Source: Candidatus Omnitrophota bacterium
Lineage (GTDB): Bacteria; Omnitrophota; Gorgyraeia; Zapsychrales; Fredricksoniimonadaceae
Length of the DNA: 39,420 bases
Reading direction: 5' to 3'
Assembly: GCA_015233145.1 (NCBI GenBank)
Contig: JADFYI010000003.1
Span: 1-39,420 of the forward strand
Part shown: positions 9,013-17,978 of the stretch, piece by piece
How positions within the stretch are numbered: the stretch's first letter is position 1
How the letters are laid out: each line of letters starts with the position of its first letter
Position numbers and translations under genes: made by a program
The notes under the pieces: generated by a model
Databases searched by the model: none
Told to the model about the DNA's origin: nothing
Seen by the model: the letters and a program-made list of their open reading frames with translations, nothing else

Positions 9013-9801
9013 ATGGTGACAGCGATTGTTGATAAAGGCAGATCAGTTGTTAACGGCTTTTTTCAGTACGCCGGAAGCCTGGCCATTTTATTTTCTGAAA
9101 TTTTCTTCTGGCTTTTTGCAGCGCCGTTCAGTTGGCAAAGGTTTTTTTCCCAGTCTAAAAGGGTGGGGCCGGGGAGTTTCTTTATTGCATCATTGATTGC
9201 GCTTTTTGTGGGGATGATTATTGCTCTTCAGATGGCCTATATGATGCTGCGCCTGAGTGCTGAAATTTATATCCCCAATGTCATTGCCGTTTCCTTGACA
9301 AGAGAGCTTGCGCCTGTTCTGACAGCGCTTATTGTGGCCGGCCGCATTGGCGCGGGTATTACCGCGGAAATTGGAACCATGGTCGTGACTGAACAGGTTG
9401 ACGCCTTAAAGGCGTTTGCCATGAATCCTGTCCGCTACCTTGTGGTGCCGCGTTTTTTGTCTTTGACGGTGATGCTGCCGGTCTTGACGGTGTTTGCAGT
9501 TATCGTTGGTATTTTTGGCGGATTTTTGATTTGTTACTTTAAGCTGGGCATCACGCAATATATGTACTGGCAAATGGTCAGGGATTCCCTGGTGGTTAAA
9601 GATATTGTGACAGGCCTGACAAAAACAGTCTTTTTTGGCATGATTATTGCGCTTGTGGGCTGCCATGAAGGACTTAACGTCCAGGGCGGCGCTGACGGGG
9701 TCGGGAAGTCCACGACATTGGCGGTGGTCAGGTCCTTTATCATGATCATCATGTTCGACTGTTTATTTACGTTTGTGTTCTATTTTTTGTTTAATGCGTA
9801 G
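9013..9801 (+). CDS. mlaE: MlaE-type phospholipid ABC transporter permease
   Basis: This is the inner-membrane permease of an MCE-type transporter moving phospholipids between the inner and outer membranes. The 262-residue protein shows an amphipathic start, five or so hydrophobic segments, and the family core SLTRELAPVLTALIVAGRIGAGITAEIGTM (about residues 95-125), followed by EQVDALKAFAMNPVRYLVVPR. This core identifies the MlaE/YrbE family clearly. The ATG at 9013 is chosen; a GTG directly before it at 9010 would add one residue. An AAGAAAG stretch about ten bases upstream is a modest ribosome site. mlaF and mlaD follow at once. Confidence 0.92.
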   Translation: MVTAIVDKGRSVVNGFFQYAGSLAILFSEIFFWLFAAPFSWQRFFSQSKRVGPGSFFIASLIALFVGMIIALQMAYMMLRLSAEIYIPNVIAVSLTRELAPVLTALIVAGRIGAGITAEIGTMVVTEQVDALKAFAMNPVRYLVVPRFLSLTVMLPVLTVFAVIVGIFGGFLICYFKLGITQYMYWQMVRDSLVVKDIVTGLTKTVFFGMIIALVGCHEGLNVQGGADGVGKSTTLAVVRSFIMIIMFDCLFTFVFYFLFNA

Positions 9802-9812
9802 TTGTGAGGCTT

Positions 9813-10586
9813 ATGATCGAGATAAAAAATCTTTATAAGACATTTAACAGGCTCCAGGTTTTAAACGACCTCAGCTTGACTATTAAAGACGGAGAAACCA
9901 AGGTGATCATCGGCCGCTCCGGAGCTGGCAAGAGTGTTCTTTTAAAATCCATTGTCGGGATCCTCAAGCCCGATGCCGGATCAATTAAGATCAATGGCGT
10001 TGAGGTGACCGGGTTGGGAGACAAGGAATACGATAATATCCGCAGAGATATCGGGCTTGTGTTCCAAGGAGGGGCCCTTTTTGATTCTTTGAATGTGGCT
10101 GAAAATGTGGGGTTTGTCTTAAATGAGTTCACGAAACTTTCTTCGTCGGTAAAACGTGAAAGAGTGGCGCACACGCTTTCTTTGGTGGGTTTAAAAGGGA
10201 TTGAGGAGATGATGCCGTCTCAGCTTTCCGGTGGGATGCGCAAACGCGTGTCTCTGGCGCGCGTGCTTTGTATGGAGCCGAAGATCCTTTTATATGATGA
10301 GCCGACGAGCGAGGTAGACCCCATCACGGCGGATGCGATCAACCGTTTGATCGTTGAAATGCACGACAAATTGAAGGTCACCTCGATTGTGGTGACGCAT
10401 GACATGAACGCGGCGTATAAAATTGCGGATACGATTGCCATGTTTTATCACGGGCAGGTTATTGCCGACGGAACGCCTGATGAGATCCGCAATTCGCGCC
10501 ACCCGGTGGTGCGGCAGTTTGTCAGGGGCGAGTCCACAGGGCCGGTGACAGAAGATGAGAGCCTGAAGTTCGGGCATGTAAAATAA
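9813..10586 (+). CDS. mlaF: MlaF-type ABC transporter ATPase
   Basis: This cytoplasmic ATPase drives the MlaE permease. The 257-residue protein has Walker A GRSGAGKS (34-41), a signature of the MlaF form LSGGMRKR (138-145), and Walker B ILLYDEPTSEVDP (158-170). The common TSGLDP is replaced by TSEVDP; Walker B and the catalytic glutamate E163 are kept, so activity is expected. The ATG at 9813 gives the usual MIEIKNLYK start, with GAGG only three bases away. A GTG at 9804, three bases after mlaE's stop, would add MRL and is a real alternative. Position between mlaE and mlaD confirms the assignment. Confidence 0.92.
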   Translation: MIEIKNLYKTFNRLQVLNDLSLTIKDGETKVIIGRSGAGKSVLLKSIVGILKPDAGSIKINGVEVTGLGDKEYDNIRRDIGLVFQGGALFDSLNVAENVGFVLNEFTKLSSSVKRERVAHTLSLVGLKGIEEMMPSQLSGGMRKRVSLARVLCMEPKILLYDEPTSEVDPITADAINRLIVEMHDKLKVTSIVVTHDMNAAYKIADTIAMFYHGQVIADGTPDEIRNSRHPVVRQFVRGESTGPVTEDESLKFGHVK

Positions 10587-10618
10587 TTCGAAGACAGGGT
10601 TTTTAACAGGAGCCGAAT

Positions 10619-11386
10619 ATGCCTCGGGAAACAAATCTGGAATGGAAAGTCGGAGTTTTTGTAACGCTTGCCATCGCATGCCTTGTTATTTTTATTTCTT
10701 CCATCAGTGATTTTTCGGTTTTTAAGAAAGGCTCAACGTATACAGTATTTTTTTATTACGCCAACGGGCTTAAAAAGAGCGCGCCAGTCCGGCTTTCAGG
10801 CGTTGACGCCGGGCATGTGCAGGATCTTAAAGTTTTTTATGACACGAGTGAACAAAAAACCCGTGTGGCTGTCACCCTGTGGCTTTCGGAAGGCGTGCAG
10901 TTTCCTGTGGATTCGCGTTTTTTGATTAACCAGCTTGGGATTTTAGGCGAAAAGTATTTGGAAATCATGCCGGGCATCCAGCGTGAATTTGCCTCTCCCG
11001 GAGTTACTCTTGTCGGGGATGAGCCTGTGTCCATGGAATCACTCACAAAAGAGCTTTCTTCACTCGGTGGAAAGGTTGAGGAAACCCTGGCCATGCTCAA
11101 CACAGGATTTCTCAATAATGCCAATAAAGAATCGCTGGCTTCCGCGCTGAGCAATGTCGCGTTTATGACGAGAAAGATTAATGCCGACTTTTTGACGGAT
11201 GCCAATAAACAGTCGTTGTCCGTGATTTTGGCCAATATGGCGGCGGTGACTGGGAAAATTAACAGCTCCAGCGGAACAATCGGGAAACTGCTCGATGATC
11301 CGTCTGTTTATAAAAACCTTGATGAAATGACCGCGGATTTAAAAATAAATCCATGGAAATTATTTTACAGGCCGAAGGGGCAATAA
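10619..11386 (+). CDS. mlaD: MlaD-type MCE-domain substrate-binding protein
   Basis: MlaD is the periplasmic, membrane-anchored ring subunit of the phospholipid transporter. The 255 residues hold a single N-terminal TM anchor (about 11-30), an MCE domain (about 38-115, with VRLSGVDAGHVQDL and NQLGILGEKYLEI), and a helical C-terminal part. That last part carries two adjacent 27-residue repeats (161-187 and 188-214) and ends NPWKLFYRPKG, a tail common in MlaD-like proteins. A ribosome site (AGGAG) precedes the ATG. Its TAA is directly followed by the GTG start of radA. Confidence 0.92.
   Translation: MPRETNLEWKVGVFVTLAIACLVIFISSISDFSVFKKGSTYTVFFYYANGLKKSAPVRLSGVDAGHVQDLKVFYDTSEQKTRVAVTLWLSEGVQFPVDSRFLINQLGILGEKYLEIMPGIQREFASPGVTLVGDEPVSMESLTKELSSLGGKVEETLAMLNTGFLNNANKESLASALSNVAFMTRKINADFLTDANKQSLSVILANMAAVTGKINSSSGTIGKLLDDPSVYKNLDEMTADLKINPWKLFYRPKGQ
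11099..11260 (+). repeat. Tandem 27-residue repeat inside mlaD
   Basis: Residues 161-187 and 188-214 of MlaD are two adjacent copies of a helix-prone unit. They share 14 of 27 positions, including FL..ANK.SL and the closing KI. The unit lies just after the MCE domain, where family members have a helical region. Confidence 0.7.
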
Positions 11387-12760
11387 GTGAAATCAAAAAC
11401 CATGTTCGTCTGCCAAAGCTGCGGGTCTGAATCGCCGCGCTGGCTTGGAAAATGCCCGGGATGCCAGAGCTGGAATTCATTCGTTGAGGAGACATTAGTT
11501 AAAAAACCGTTAAAAGACACCCCGCGCGGGATGCTGACCAATACTGATGCGCCTGTCCTTCTGTCACAGGTTTCTTCGGGAGAGGAAGCGCGGTACCAGA
11601 CTTCCATCCAGGAATTTGACCGTGTGATGGGCGGCGGCATTGTTGTAGGATCCGTGACATTAATCGGCGGAGACCCGGGGATCGGGAAATCCACCATTGC
11701 TCTTCAGGCCAGCTGCCGGTTGAGTGAAAAAGGTTTAAAAGTTCTTTATGTTTCCGGTGAAGAATCTGTGGCGCAAACCAAAATGCGCGCAGACCGTATC
11801 GTGAAAAAGCCGGGCGCATCGCTCTTTATTGTTAATCAGATTGATTTGAATCTGATCATTGATCACATCAATAAACTTGAGCCGCAGATTGTTGTGATTG
11901 ACTCCATACAGGTTGTTTACCAGCCTGAGGTTGGCTCCAGCCCCGGAAGCGTGAGCCAGGTGAGAGAATGCGCAGCGCTTTTGACCCAGCTGGCCAAGTC
12001 GCGCGGGATTGCCTGTTTTATTATCGGGCATGTGACCAAAGAGGGCATGATTGCAGGGCCCCGGGTGCTTGAGCATATTGTGGATACTGTTTTGTATTTT
12101 GAAGGCGAGCGGTATTCGGCGTATCGTGTTTTGCGGGCGGTTAAAAACCGTTTTGGCTCTACAAACGAATTGGGTGTTTTTGAAATGACATCGGAGGGGT
12201 TGGCTGAGGTCTTAAACCCTTCGGAGATTTTTCTCGCGGAAAGGCCCCAGAAGGTTTCCGGTTCGGTGGTGACGCCGATCCTTGAGGGAACCAGGCCTTT
12301 TCTTGTTGAGGTCCAGGGCCTGGCTTCGCGCAGCGCCTTTGGCATGGTCCGCCAAAAGGCCCAGGGGTTTGATGCCAACCGTTTGGCCCTGCTCGTGGCT
12401 GTGCTTGAAAAGCGTTTGGGCCTGAGGCTTGAGGACCAGGATATTTTTTTAAACGTTGTAGGCGGTGTCAGGATTGAAGACCCGGCGGCCGACCTTGCCG
12501 TGATGCTGGCGGTAGCGTCCGCGTTTTTGGATAAAACACTGAGCTTTGACACCGTGGTCTTAGGTGAGGTTGGCTTGTCTGCCGAGGTCAGGAGCGTCGG
12601 CCACATCCTTTTAAGGCTCAACGAGGCGGAAAAGCTCGGGTTTAAAAGATGCATTATGCCGAAAAACAATTTAAAGGCGCGCAGTGATATCAAACTGAAA
12701 AATTTGGAAATTGTTCCTGTTTCGACTGTCAAAGAGGCGCTGGAATATTTAATCAAGTAA
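11387..12760 (+). CDS. radA: DNA repair protein RadA
   Basis: RadA is a RecA-like, DnaB-type helicase that extends D-loops in recombination and stalled-fork repair. The 457-residue protein has an N-terminal four-cysteine zinc finger (C9, C12, C23, C26), Walker A GGDPGIGKS (94-102), the diagnostic KNRFG motif, and a C-terminal Lon-protease-like domain (LVEVQGLASRSAFG onward). The start is GTG at 11387, immediately after mlaD's TAA, with AGGGG six bases upstream. An in-frame ATG at 11402 would leave only three residues before the zinc finger. In Firmicutes radA directly follows clpC; here four envelope genes separate them. Confidence 0.95.
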   Translation: MKSKTMFVCQSCGSESPRWLGKCPGCQSWNSFVEETLVKKPLKDTPRGMLTNTDAPVLLSQVSSGEEARYQTSIQEFDRVMGGGIVVGSVTLIGGDPGIGKSTIALQASCRLSEKGLKVLYVSGEESVAQTKMRADRIVKKPGASLFIVNQIDLNLIIDHINKLEPQIVVIDSIQVVYQPEVGSSPGSVSQVRECAALLTQLAKSRGIACFIIGHVTKEGMIAGPRVLEHIVDTVLYFEGERYSAYRVLRAVKNRFGSTNELGVFEMTSEGLAEVLNPSEIFLAERPQKVSGSVVTPILEGTRPFLVEVQGLASRSAFGMVRQKAQGFDANRLALLVAVLEKRLGLRLEDQDIFLNVVGGVRIEDPAADLAVMLAVASAFLDKTLSFDTVVLGEVGLSAEVRSVGHILLRLNEAEKLGFKRCIMPKNNLKARSDIKLKNLEIVPVSTVKEALEYLIK

Positions 12761-12787
12761 TTTGAGTTCAAAAATCCGGAGGGTGTA

Positions 12788-13771
12788 ATGACGTTATTAT
12801 TTATCCGTATTTTCTTTATGGTCTTAAGCGGGGTGGTGGGGTTCCTGATCGGCAACATTTATAATCAGGAAATTTTTGGCACCCTTATAGGGCTTTTGGG
12901 AGGGTGCATCTGGATTTTACTTGAAGCGATGATGAAGCGGGTTTCGGTCAGGGGATTGTCGAGCGTTGTGTTTGGCCTCCTTTTCGGTATTATTATGGCC
13001 AAACTGATTTCTGATACCCTCGCCCTTCTTCCTTTCGGTGAGACTTTTCATTCGGCATTGCGCGTCATTTTTACTTTGATTTTTTCCTACCTTGGCGCAG
13101 TCATTGCCTTGCGGGGCAAGGATGAATTCAACCTGATCATCCCTTATGTGCGGTTTCGACGGACTGACCTTAAGGAGGGTGTTGTGCTTTTGGATACCAG
13201 CGCCATCATTGACGGCCGTGTTGCTGACATTTTCCGCTCTCACTTTTTGACCGGACGCTTGGTTGTGCCCCGTTTTGTGTTGCATGAACTCCAGCGCCTT
13301 GCAGATTCCGATGACGACCTTAAACGTCAGCGCGGGCGCCGCGGCTTGGAGATTTTACGCTCTATGCAGAAAGATTCTTCCGTGGATATCGCGATTCACG
13401 AGGACGACCTTCCGGGTGAGCATGAAGTTGACCTTAAGCTCGTGAAATTAACCAAGGTCCTCGAAGGGCGGATGTGCACAACGGATTTTAATTTAAGCCG
13501 CATGGCCACGATCCAGGGGATTGATGTTTTAAATATCAACGACCTTGTGAATTCTGTGAAGCCCGTTATTTTCGCGGGTGAGGAAATTTATATCCAGATC
13601 ATCAAGGAAGGCAAGGAAGATAATCAGGGTGTCGGGTATCTTGAAGATGGCACAATGGTGGTTGTGACCGACGGCCGCAAGAGTGTCGGGCAAAAGGTTA
13701 AGGTTGTTGTGACGTCCGTGCTTCAGACCCAGGCCGGACGAATGATTTTCTCAAGAGCGGAACATTCATGA
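12788..13771 (+). CDS. yacL: YacL-like membrane PIN/TRAM-domain protein
   Basis: The 327 residues comprise four N-terminal TM segments (roughly 5-23, 30-47, 57-80, 88-108), a PIN nuclease-fold domain (about 130-245), and a C-terminal TRAM beta-barrel (about 260-322). PIN acidic residues are visible at D136 and D142 in LLDTSAIIDGR, E167 in VLHELQRLAD, and the CTTDFN motif. PIN/TRAM ATPase-less proteins of this type are predicted membrane-tethered RNases; the substrate is not established. The gene sits between radA and ispD as Bacillus yacL does, except that disA is missing. GGAGGG lies just before the ATG, and the stop overlaps ispD's ATG. Confidence 0.88.
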   Translation: MTLLFIRIFFMVLSGVVGFLIGNIYNQEIFGTLIGLLGGCIWILLEAMMKRVSVRGLSSVVFGLLFGIIMAKLISDTLALLPFGETFHSALRVIFTLIFSYLGAVIALRGKDEFNLIIPYVRFRRTDLKEGVVLLDTSAIIDGRVADIFRSHFLTGRLVVPRFVLHELQRLADSDDDLKRQRGRRGLEILRSMQKDSSVDIAIHEDDLPGEHEVDLKLVKLTKVLEGRMCTTDFNLSRMATIQGIDVLNINDLVNSVKPVIFAGEEIYIQIIKEGKEDNQGVGYLEDGTMVVVTDGRKSVGQKVKVVVTSVLQTQAGRMIFSRAEHS

Positions 13772-14445
13772 AAATTCAGGCCATTCTTCCTGCTGCCGGG
13801 GCCGGTGAGCGGATGAAGTCGCAGATTCCAAAGCCCTTGTTGTTGCTTCATGGAAAACCTGTGATTGTCCGGACCATAGAGGTGTTTGAGGCCTGTGAAG
13901 CGGTTGACAGCATTATCCTTGTTGTCCATCCCGATTATCGTAAAGATTATGAAGATGTCGTCAAGAAGACTGATTTTAAGAAAACCGTTTTGATTGTTGA
14001 AGGCGGCGAAACCCGCACTCAGTCTGTGCGCAATGGCCTTGGGGCGCTGGATAAAGATACAACATGCGTGATGATTCACGACGGTGTCAGGCCCTGTATC
14101 ACGCGGGATGTTATTGAGCGCGGCCTTAAGGAAATAAAGGATGAAAAGGCTCTGGTTGCCGCTGTTGGGGTCAAGCCCACCTTGAAAGTGGTTGATCCTC
14201 AAACACGCCTTGTGACGGAAACTTTGGACAGGAGCCTAGTGTGGGAGATTCAGACCCCCCAGATTTTTGAGCGCGGGCTTCTGGAGCGCGCCTACCGTAA
14301 GGATACAGAAGGCGCCACAGACGATGCGGCTTTGGTGGAAAGACTCGGAGTGAAGGTGAAAGTCTTTCTGGGGGATTATCAAAACATCAAGATTACAACG
14401 CCTGAAGACATGTTGATTGCTGAAGCGTTCTTAGAAAGGAAATAG
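13768..14445 (+). CDS. ispD: 2-C-methyl-D-erythritol 4-phosphate cytidylyltransferase
   Basis: IspD couples CTP to methylerythritol phosphate in the non-mevalonate isoprenoid pathway. The 225-residue protein shows the nucleotide-binding start [10 protein letters not shown] (7-16) with K22 in PKPLLLL, the motif HDGVRP, and the EIQTPQIF and TDDAALVE blocks typical of IspD. Its ATG lies inside yacL's final codons (ATGA overlap), and ispF follows seven bases after its stop, so successive pathway steps are co-expressed. Confidence 0.94.
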   Translation: MKIQAILPAAGAGERMKSQIPKPLLLLHGKPVIVRTIEVFEACEAVDSIILVVHPDYRKDYEDVVKKTDFKKTVLIVEGGETRTQSVRNGLGALDKDTTCVMIHDGVRPCITRDVIERGLKEIKDEKALVAAVGVKPTLKVVDPQTRLVTETLDRSLVWEIQTPQIFERGLLERAYRKDTEGATDDAALVERLGVKVKVFLGDYQNIKITTPEDMLIAEAFLERK

Positions 14446-14452
14446 AAAGTTT

Positions 14453-14965
14453 ATGAGTCAGGCATTGCGCGATAAGCTGTCCGAATACCGTTCAGGGATT
14501 GGCTATGATATTCACCGCCTTGTCGAGGGCCGCAAGCTTGTTTTGGGAGGAGTGACGATCCCGTTTGAAAAGGGGCTCATGGGGCATTCTGATGCCGACG
14601 TCCTTTTGCATGCCATTGCTGATGCTGTGCTGGGTGCTGCCGGGCAGGGAGACATCGGCGAACTTTTTCCGGATACAGACAAGAAATACAAAGGCGTATC
14701 GAGCTTGGTGCTTCTTAAACGCGTGTGTGAGGTTGCTCAGTCAGCAGGGTTTAGAATCGCGAATGTTGATTGCGTGCTTTTGGCTGAGGACCCCAAAATT
14801 ACTCCCTATAAAGACGAGATGCGAAAGAATATTGCCGGGGCTTTGGATGTGTCTCAGGGCCAGGTGAATGTGAAGGCCACGACCAACGAGGGATTGGGGT
14901 TTGTAGGGCGTCAGGAAGGATTGGCTGCGTATGCCAGTGTCCTTTTGCGTTCACGAGAACATTGA
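14453..14965 (+). CDS. ispF: 2-C-methyl-D-erythritol 2,4-cyclodiphosphate synthase
   Basis: IspF makes the cyclic diphosphate intermediate of the same isoprenoid pathway as ispD; IspE acts between them and is not in this window. The 170 residues include the zinc ligands D19 and H21 (GIGYDIHRL) and H53, the [13 protein letters not shown] block, and the CDP-binding segment [13 protein letters not shown] near the end. About 13 residues precede the usual IspF start, a short extension of unknown importance. An internal start could remove it, but none has a better ribosome site. Confidence 0.94.
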   Translation: MSQALRDKLSEYRSGIGYDIHRLVEGRKLVLGGVTIPFEKGLMGHSDADVLLHAIADAVLGAAGQGDIGELFPDTDKKYKGVSSLVLLKRVCEVAQSAGFRIANVDCVLLAEDPKITPYKDEMRKNIAGALDVSQGQVNVKATTNEGLGFVGRQEGLAAYASVLLRSREH

Positions 14966-14986
14966 GGAGTGAAAGGAGTTATGGTT

Positions 14987-15661
14987 ATGACATTTTTATA
15001 TATTTTTATTTTCGTTTATCTTTTAGCGCTCCTTTTGATTCTTTTATTTTTCAGAGAAGAGATTATGGCGATCAAGGACCGTGATCCTGCCGCCAGTAGT
15101 ATTCTCGAGGTTCTTTTGCTTTACCCGGGCTTGCACGCGATCGTGGCGCACCGATTGGCCAAAGTTCTATGGGCCATGAAACTTCCATTTTTCCCCCGAT
15201 GGGTTTCCCAGACAGCCAGGTTTTTGACAGGCATTGAAATTCATCCCGGGGCAACAATCGGCAAGGGCTTTTTTATTGACCATGGCATGGGAGTCGTGAT
15301 CGGAGAAACGTCCACAATCGGCAACAATGTCACGATTTATCAGGGTGTCACCCTGGGTGGCACGGGAAAAGAAACCGGCAAACGCCACCCGACGATTGGG
15401 GACAATGTTGTCATCGGTACGGGCGCCAAGGTGCTGGGGAACATTTCGATTGGCAATAATTCTTATGTTGGGGCCAATGCGGTTGTTCTTCATACCATTC
15501 CTGCCAACAGCACCGTGGTCGGCGTTCCCGGGCACGTCACCAAGCAGGATGGGGAGAAGATTGACAAAAAACTCGCCCACGCGCAGATTTTGGACCCTGT
15601 GATGCAGGATATTGACGATATCCTCCGTCGGTTGGAAGATTTGGAGAAGAGAGGCCGGTAA
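14987..15661 (+). CDS. cysE: Serine O-acetyltransferase with an N-terminal membrane segment
   Basis: CysE acetylates serine with acetyl-CoA, the committed step of cysteine synthesis. The 224-residue protein has left-handed beta-helix hexapeptide repeats (about 80-190) with the active-site region [12 protein letters not shown] and the [14 protein letters not shown] loop. Unlike typical CysE it starts with a strong hydrophobic segment (about 2-22) before the family block [20 protein letters not shown], implying membrane attachment. The start ATG 14987 has AAGGAG at an eight-base spacing. ATG 14981 is only two bases from it, and GTG 14969 lacks its own site. The stop overlaps cysS, the enzyme that uses the product. 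Confidence 0.88.
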   Translation: MTFLYIFIFVYLLALLLILLFFREEIMAIKDRDPAASSILEVLLLYPGLHAIVAHRLAKVLWAMKLPFFPRWVSQTARFLTGIEIHPGATIGKGFFIDHGMGVVIGETSTIGNNVTIYQGVTLGGTGKETGKRHPTIGDNVVIGTGAKVLGNISIGNNSYVGANAVVLHTIPANSTVVGVPGHVTKQDGEKIDKKLAHAQILDPVMQDIDDILRRLEDLEKRGR

Positions 15662-17064
15662 TGCCCTTAGAGCTTTACAATTCCTTAACTCGAAAACGCC
15701 AGCCGTTGCCTCCGCCGCCTCAACATATCAGCATGTATTCCTGCGGCGTGACGGTTTACGATAAATGCCATATCGGGCACGCCCGTTCGCTTTATACCTT
15801 TGATACGCTGGTCCAATACATGCGTTACCGCGGGTATGATGTGAAATTTGTCCGCAATATTACTGATGTGGACGATAAGATTATTGCGAAGGCCAAAGAG
15901 ATTGGAAAATCCTTTGACGAAGTGGTCCGTGAAAATATCGACCTTTATGAGAAGGACATGGCCTCTTTGGGAATCAAGCCTGCAGATGTGGAGCCGCGCG
16001 CCACAGACAATATTCCTTTAATGATTGCACATATCGAGGGGTTAATTCAAAAAGGCCATGCGTATCCTTCCCAGGGAGATGTGTATTTCCGCGTTCGTTC
16101 TTTTCCAGGGTATGGGAAACTCTCTGGCCAGAGCATTGACAAGATGCTCGAGGCTGTTCGTATTGACACAACCGAAAAGAAAGACGATCCTTTGGATTTT
16201 GCCCTCTGGAAAAAGGCAAAGCCAGGAGAGCCTTTTTGGCCAAGTCCGTGGGGAAACGGCAGGCCTGGCTGGCACATTGAATGTTCCTGCATGAGCATGA
16301 AGCATCTGGGTGTTGAAACGCTCGACGTGCACGCCGGCGGCCGCGATTTGGTGTTCCCTCATCATGAAAATGAAATTGCCCAGGCCGAAGCCTTGACGGG
16401 AAAGCCCTTTGCCAGGCTTTGGGTTCATCATGGACTGCTCACCATCAACAGCCAGAAAATGTCCAAATCCCTGGGGAACTTTATCACGGTCCAGGATGCC
16501 TTTCAAAAACATTCGGTCAATGCGTTTAAGCTTTTTTTCCTGTCAACGCATTACGCGAGCAATATTGACTATACCGAAGATAAACTTCTCGACATGGAAA
16601 AAGGGATTGCGAAGTTTAAAAATCTTTTAAAGAAAATTGATGTCGTTGGCCTGCCTTCATTTTCTGTAAGCCTTAATGAAGTTGATTTTGTTCTTGATGC
16701 CAAGGAAAAGATTCTAGAGGCTATGGATGCGGATTTTAATACAGCCCTCGCCCTGGGCCATGTTTTTGATTTTGTGACCGCGGCAAACCGTTTTATTGAT
16801 GAAGGCAAAAAAGACGATTATTTTGAAGGGAGTGCGCATCTCGCCGGCAAGGTTTTAAGGGAGATTTTAGAGGGAGTTTTAGGGCTTGATCTTAATGATG
16901 CGGTTTCAGGCCTTTTGCCGGAAGATGAGGCCTTTCTTAAGGAGCGGGTTGATGCGCGTAAGAACAAACAATGGAAACGCTCGGATGAGTTGCGCGATAT
17001 CTTGAAAGCACGCGGCATTGTTGTGGAAGATGGAAAACAGGGCCAGACGTGGCGGAGGGTATAA
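15661..17064 (+). CDS. cysS: Cysteinyl-tRNA synthetase
   Basis: This class I synthetase charges tRNA-Cys. The 467-residue protein has the zinc ligand C28, the HIGH motif at 37-40, a GGRDLVFPHHENEIAQ block that completes the zinc site, and KMSKS at 266-270. The C-terminal helical tRNA-binding domain ends LKARGIVVEDGKQGQTWRR, as in bacterial CysS. Its ATG overlaps the last base of cysE's TAA and its TAA overlaps the ATG of the TM2 gene. Confidence 0.96.
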   Translation: MPLELYNSLTRKRQPLPPPPQHISMYSCGVTVYDKCHIGHARSLYTFDTLVQYMRYRGYDVKFVRNITDVDDKIIAKAKEIGKSFDEVVRENIDLYEKDMASLGIKPADVEPRATDNIPLMIAHIEGLIQKGHAYPSQGDVYFRVRSFPGYGKLSGQSIDKMLEAVRIDTTEKKDDPLDFALWKKAKPGEPFWPSPWGNGRPGWHIECSCMSMKHLGVETLDVHAGGRDLVFPHHENEIAQAEALTGKPFARLWVHHGLLTINSQKMSKSLGNFITVQDAFQKHSVNAFKLFFLSTHYASNIDYTEDKLLDMEKGIAKFKNLLKKIDVVGLPSFSVSLNEVDFVLDAKEKILEAMDADFNTALALGHVFDFVTAANRFIDEGKKDDYFEGSAHLAGKVLREILEGVLGLDLNDAVSGLLPEDEAFLKERVDARKNKQWKRSDELRDILKARGIVVEDGKQGQTWRRV

Positions 17065-17342
17065 TGAAACAGAACAATGATTCTCCCAAGTCAAAATTCG
17101 TTTGTTTATTATTGTGTGTTTTTCTTGGCTGGCTGGGGGCACACCGTTTTTATACGGGCAAGTTTGGCACGGCCATCCTGATGATTTTTGTAACAGCCGG
17201 ATTCTCTTATTTGTCGGTTTTTGGCATCCCCATCTGGCCTTTTATTGATCTTGTTTTTATTCTGGACGGTTCTTTCCGTGACAAGGACGGCCGCCCGGTG
17301 ACTCGATGGGCAACACAATTTTTTCCTCGAGGACACAGATAG
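17064..17342 (+). CDS. TM2-domain membrane protein
   Basis: This 92-residue protein consists of a short charged start and two TM helices (about 13-29 and 36-58) around the TM2 signature GAHRFYTGK, followed by the WPFIDLVFIL motif. TM2 proteins are small integral membrane proteins of unknown function. The start is the ATG overlapping cysS's TAA; a frame from 17049 would begin inside cysS. It is the last gene before tmk. Confidence 0.82.
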   Translation: MKQNNDSPKSKFVCLLLCVFLGWLGAHRFYTGKFGTAILMIFVTAGFSYLSVFGIPIWPFIDLVFILDGSFRDKDGRPVTRWATQFFPRGHR

Positions 17343-17357
17343 GGATTAAAGGTATTT

Positions 17358-17978
17358 ATGTCGAAATACAAGGGCAAGTTTATTACGTTTGAAGGCTCGG
17401 AAGGCTGCGGCAAAAGTACGCATTCCAAAAAACTTTTGGCTTATCTTTTGGATAAGGGATTGCCGGCCAAGCTTATTCGTGAGCCGGGAGGGGTTGTCAT
17501 CAGTGAGAAAATCCGTGAAATCCTCCTCGATAAAACAAATATCGCCATGAACAAAGAATGTGAAACCCTGCTTTATATGGCGGCGCGGGCGCAGGTGGTT
17601 GAAGAAGTGATCATTCCGGAACTTGAACGCGGCACAATTCTTTTGTGCGATCGTTTTCTGGATTCTACGGTTGCCTACCAGGGGTACGGCTCTGGCGTTT
17701 CAGTGGATACGATAAAATCTATCGGGCTTTTTGCCACAAAAGGCATTAAGCCAAGCATGACATTTTTTTTGGACCTTGATACCGAGGAGGGCCTTCGCCG
17801 CCGGGGAAGTGTCCGCGACCGCATAGAATTGCGTTCCGTGGAATATCATAATCGCGTGCGTTTGGGGTATCAGGATATCGCGCGTAAAGAGCCCGGTCGT
17901 TTTGTTGTGATTGATGCCAGCCGCCCTATTGAGGATAATTTTGAAGAGATCCGAAAACATATCGAGAAAATTCTGTGA
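17358..17978 (+). CDS. tmk: Thymidylate kinase
   Basis: Tmk phosphorylates dTMP to dTDP for DNA synthesis. The 206-residue protein has the P-loop EGSEGCGKST (12-21), the REPGG motif (about 41-45), and LCDRFLDSTVAYQGYG, all diagnostic of the family. The usual FEGIDGAGKST is varied to FEGSEGCGKST with the lysine and serine intact. AAAGG lies upstream of the ATG. Its TGA overlaps the GTG start of holB, an order also found in Firmicutes. Confidence 0.95.
   Translation: MSKYKGKFITFEGSEGCGKSTHSKKLLAYLLDKGLPAKLIREPGGVVISEKIREILLDKTNIAMNKECETLLYMAARAQVVEEVIIPELERGTILLCDRFLDSTVAYQGYGSGVSVDTIKSIGLFATKGIKPSMTFFLDLDTEEGLRRRGSVRDRIELRSVEYHNRVRLGYQDIARKEPGRFVVIDASRPIEDNFEEIRKHIEKIL

Noticed and set aside
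11917-12858. 313-codon open frame on the minus strand
   Set aside because: It is antisense to radA and the start of yacL, which are both certain; no ribosome site or family motif was seen.
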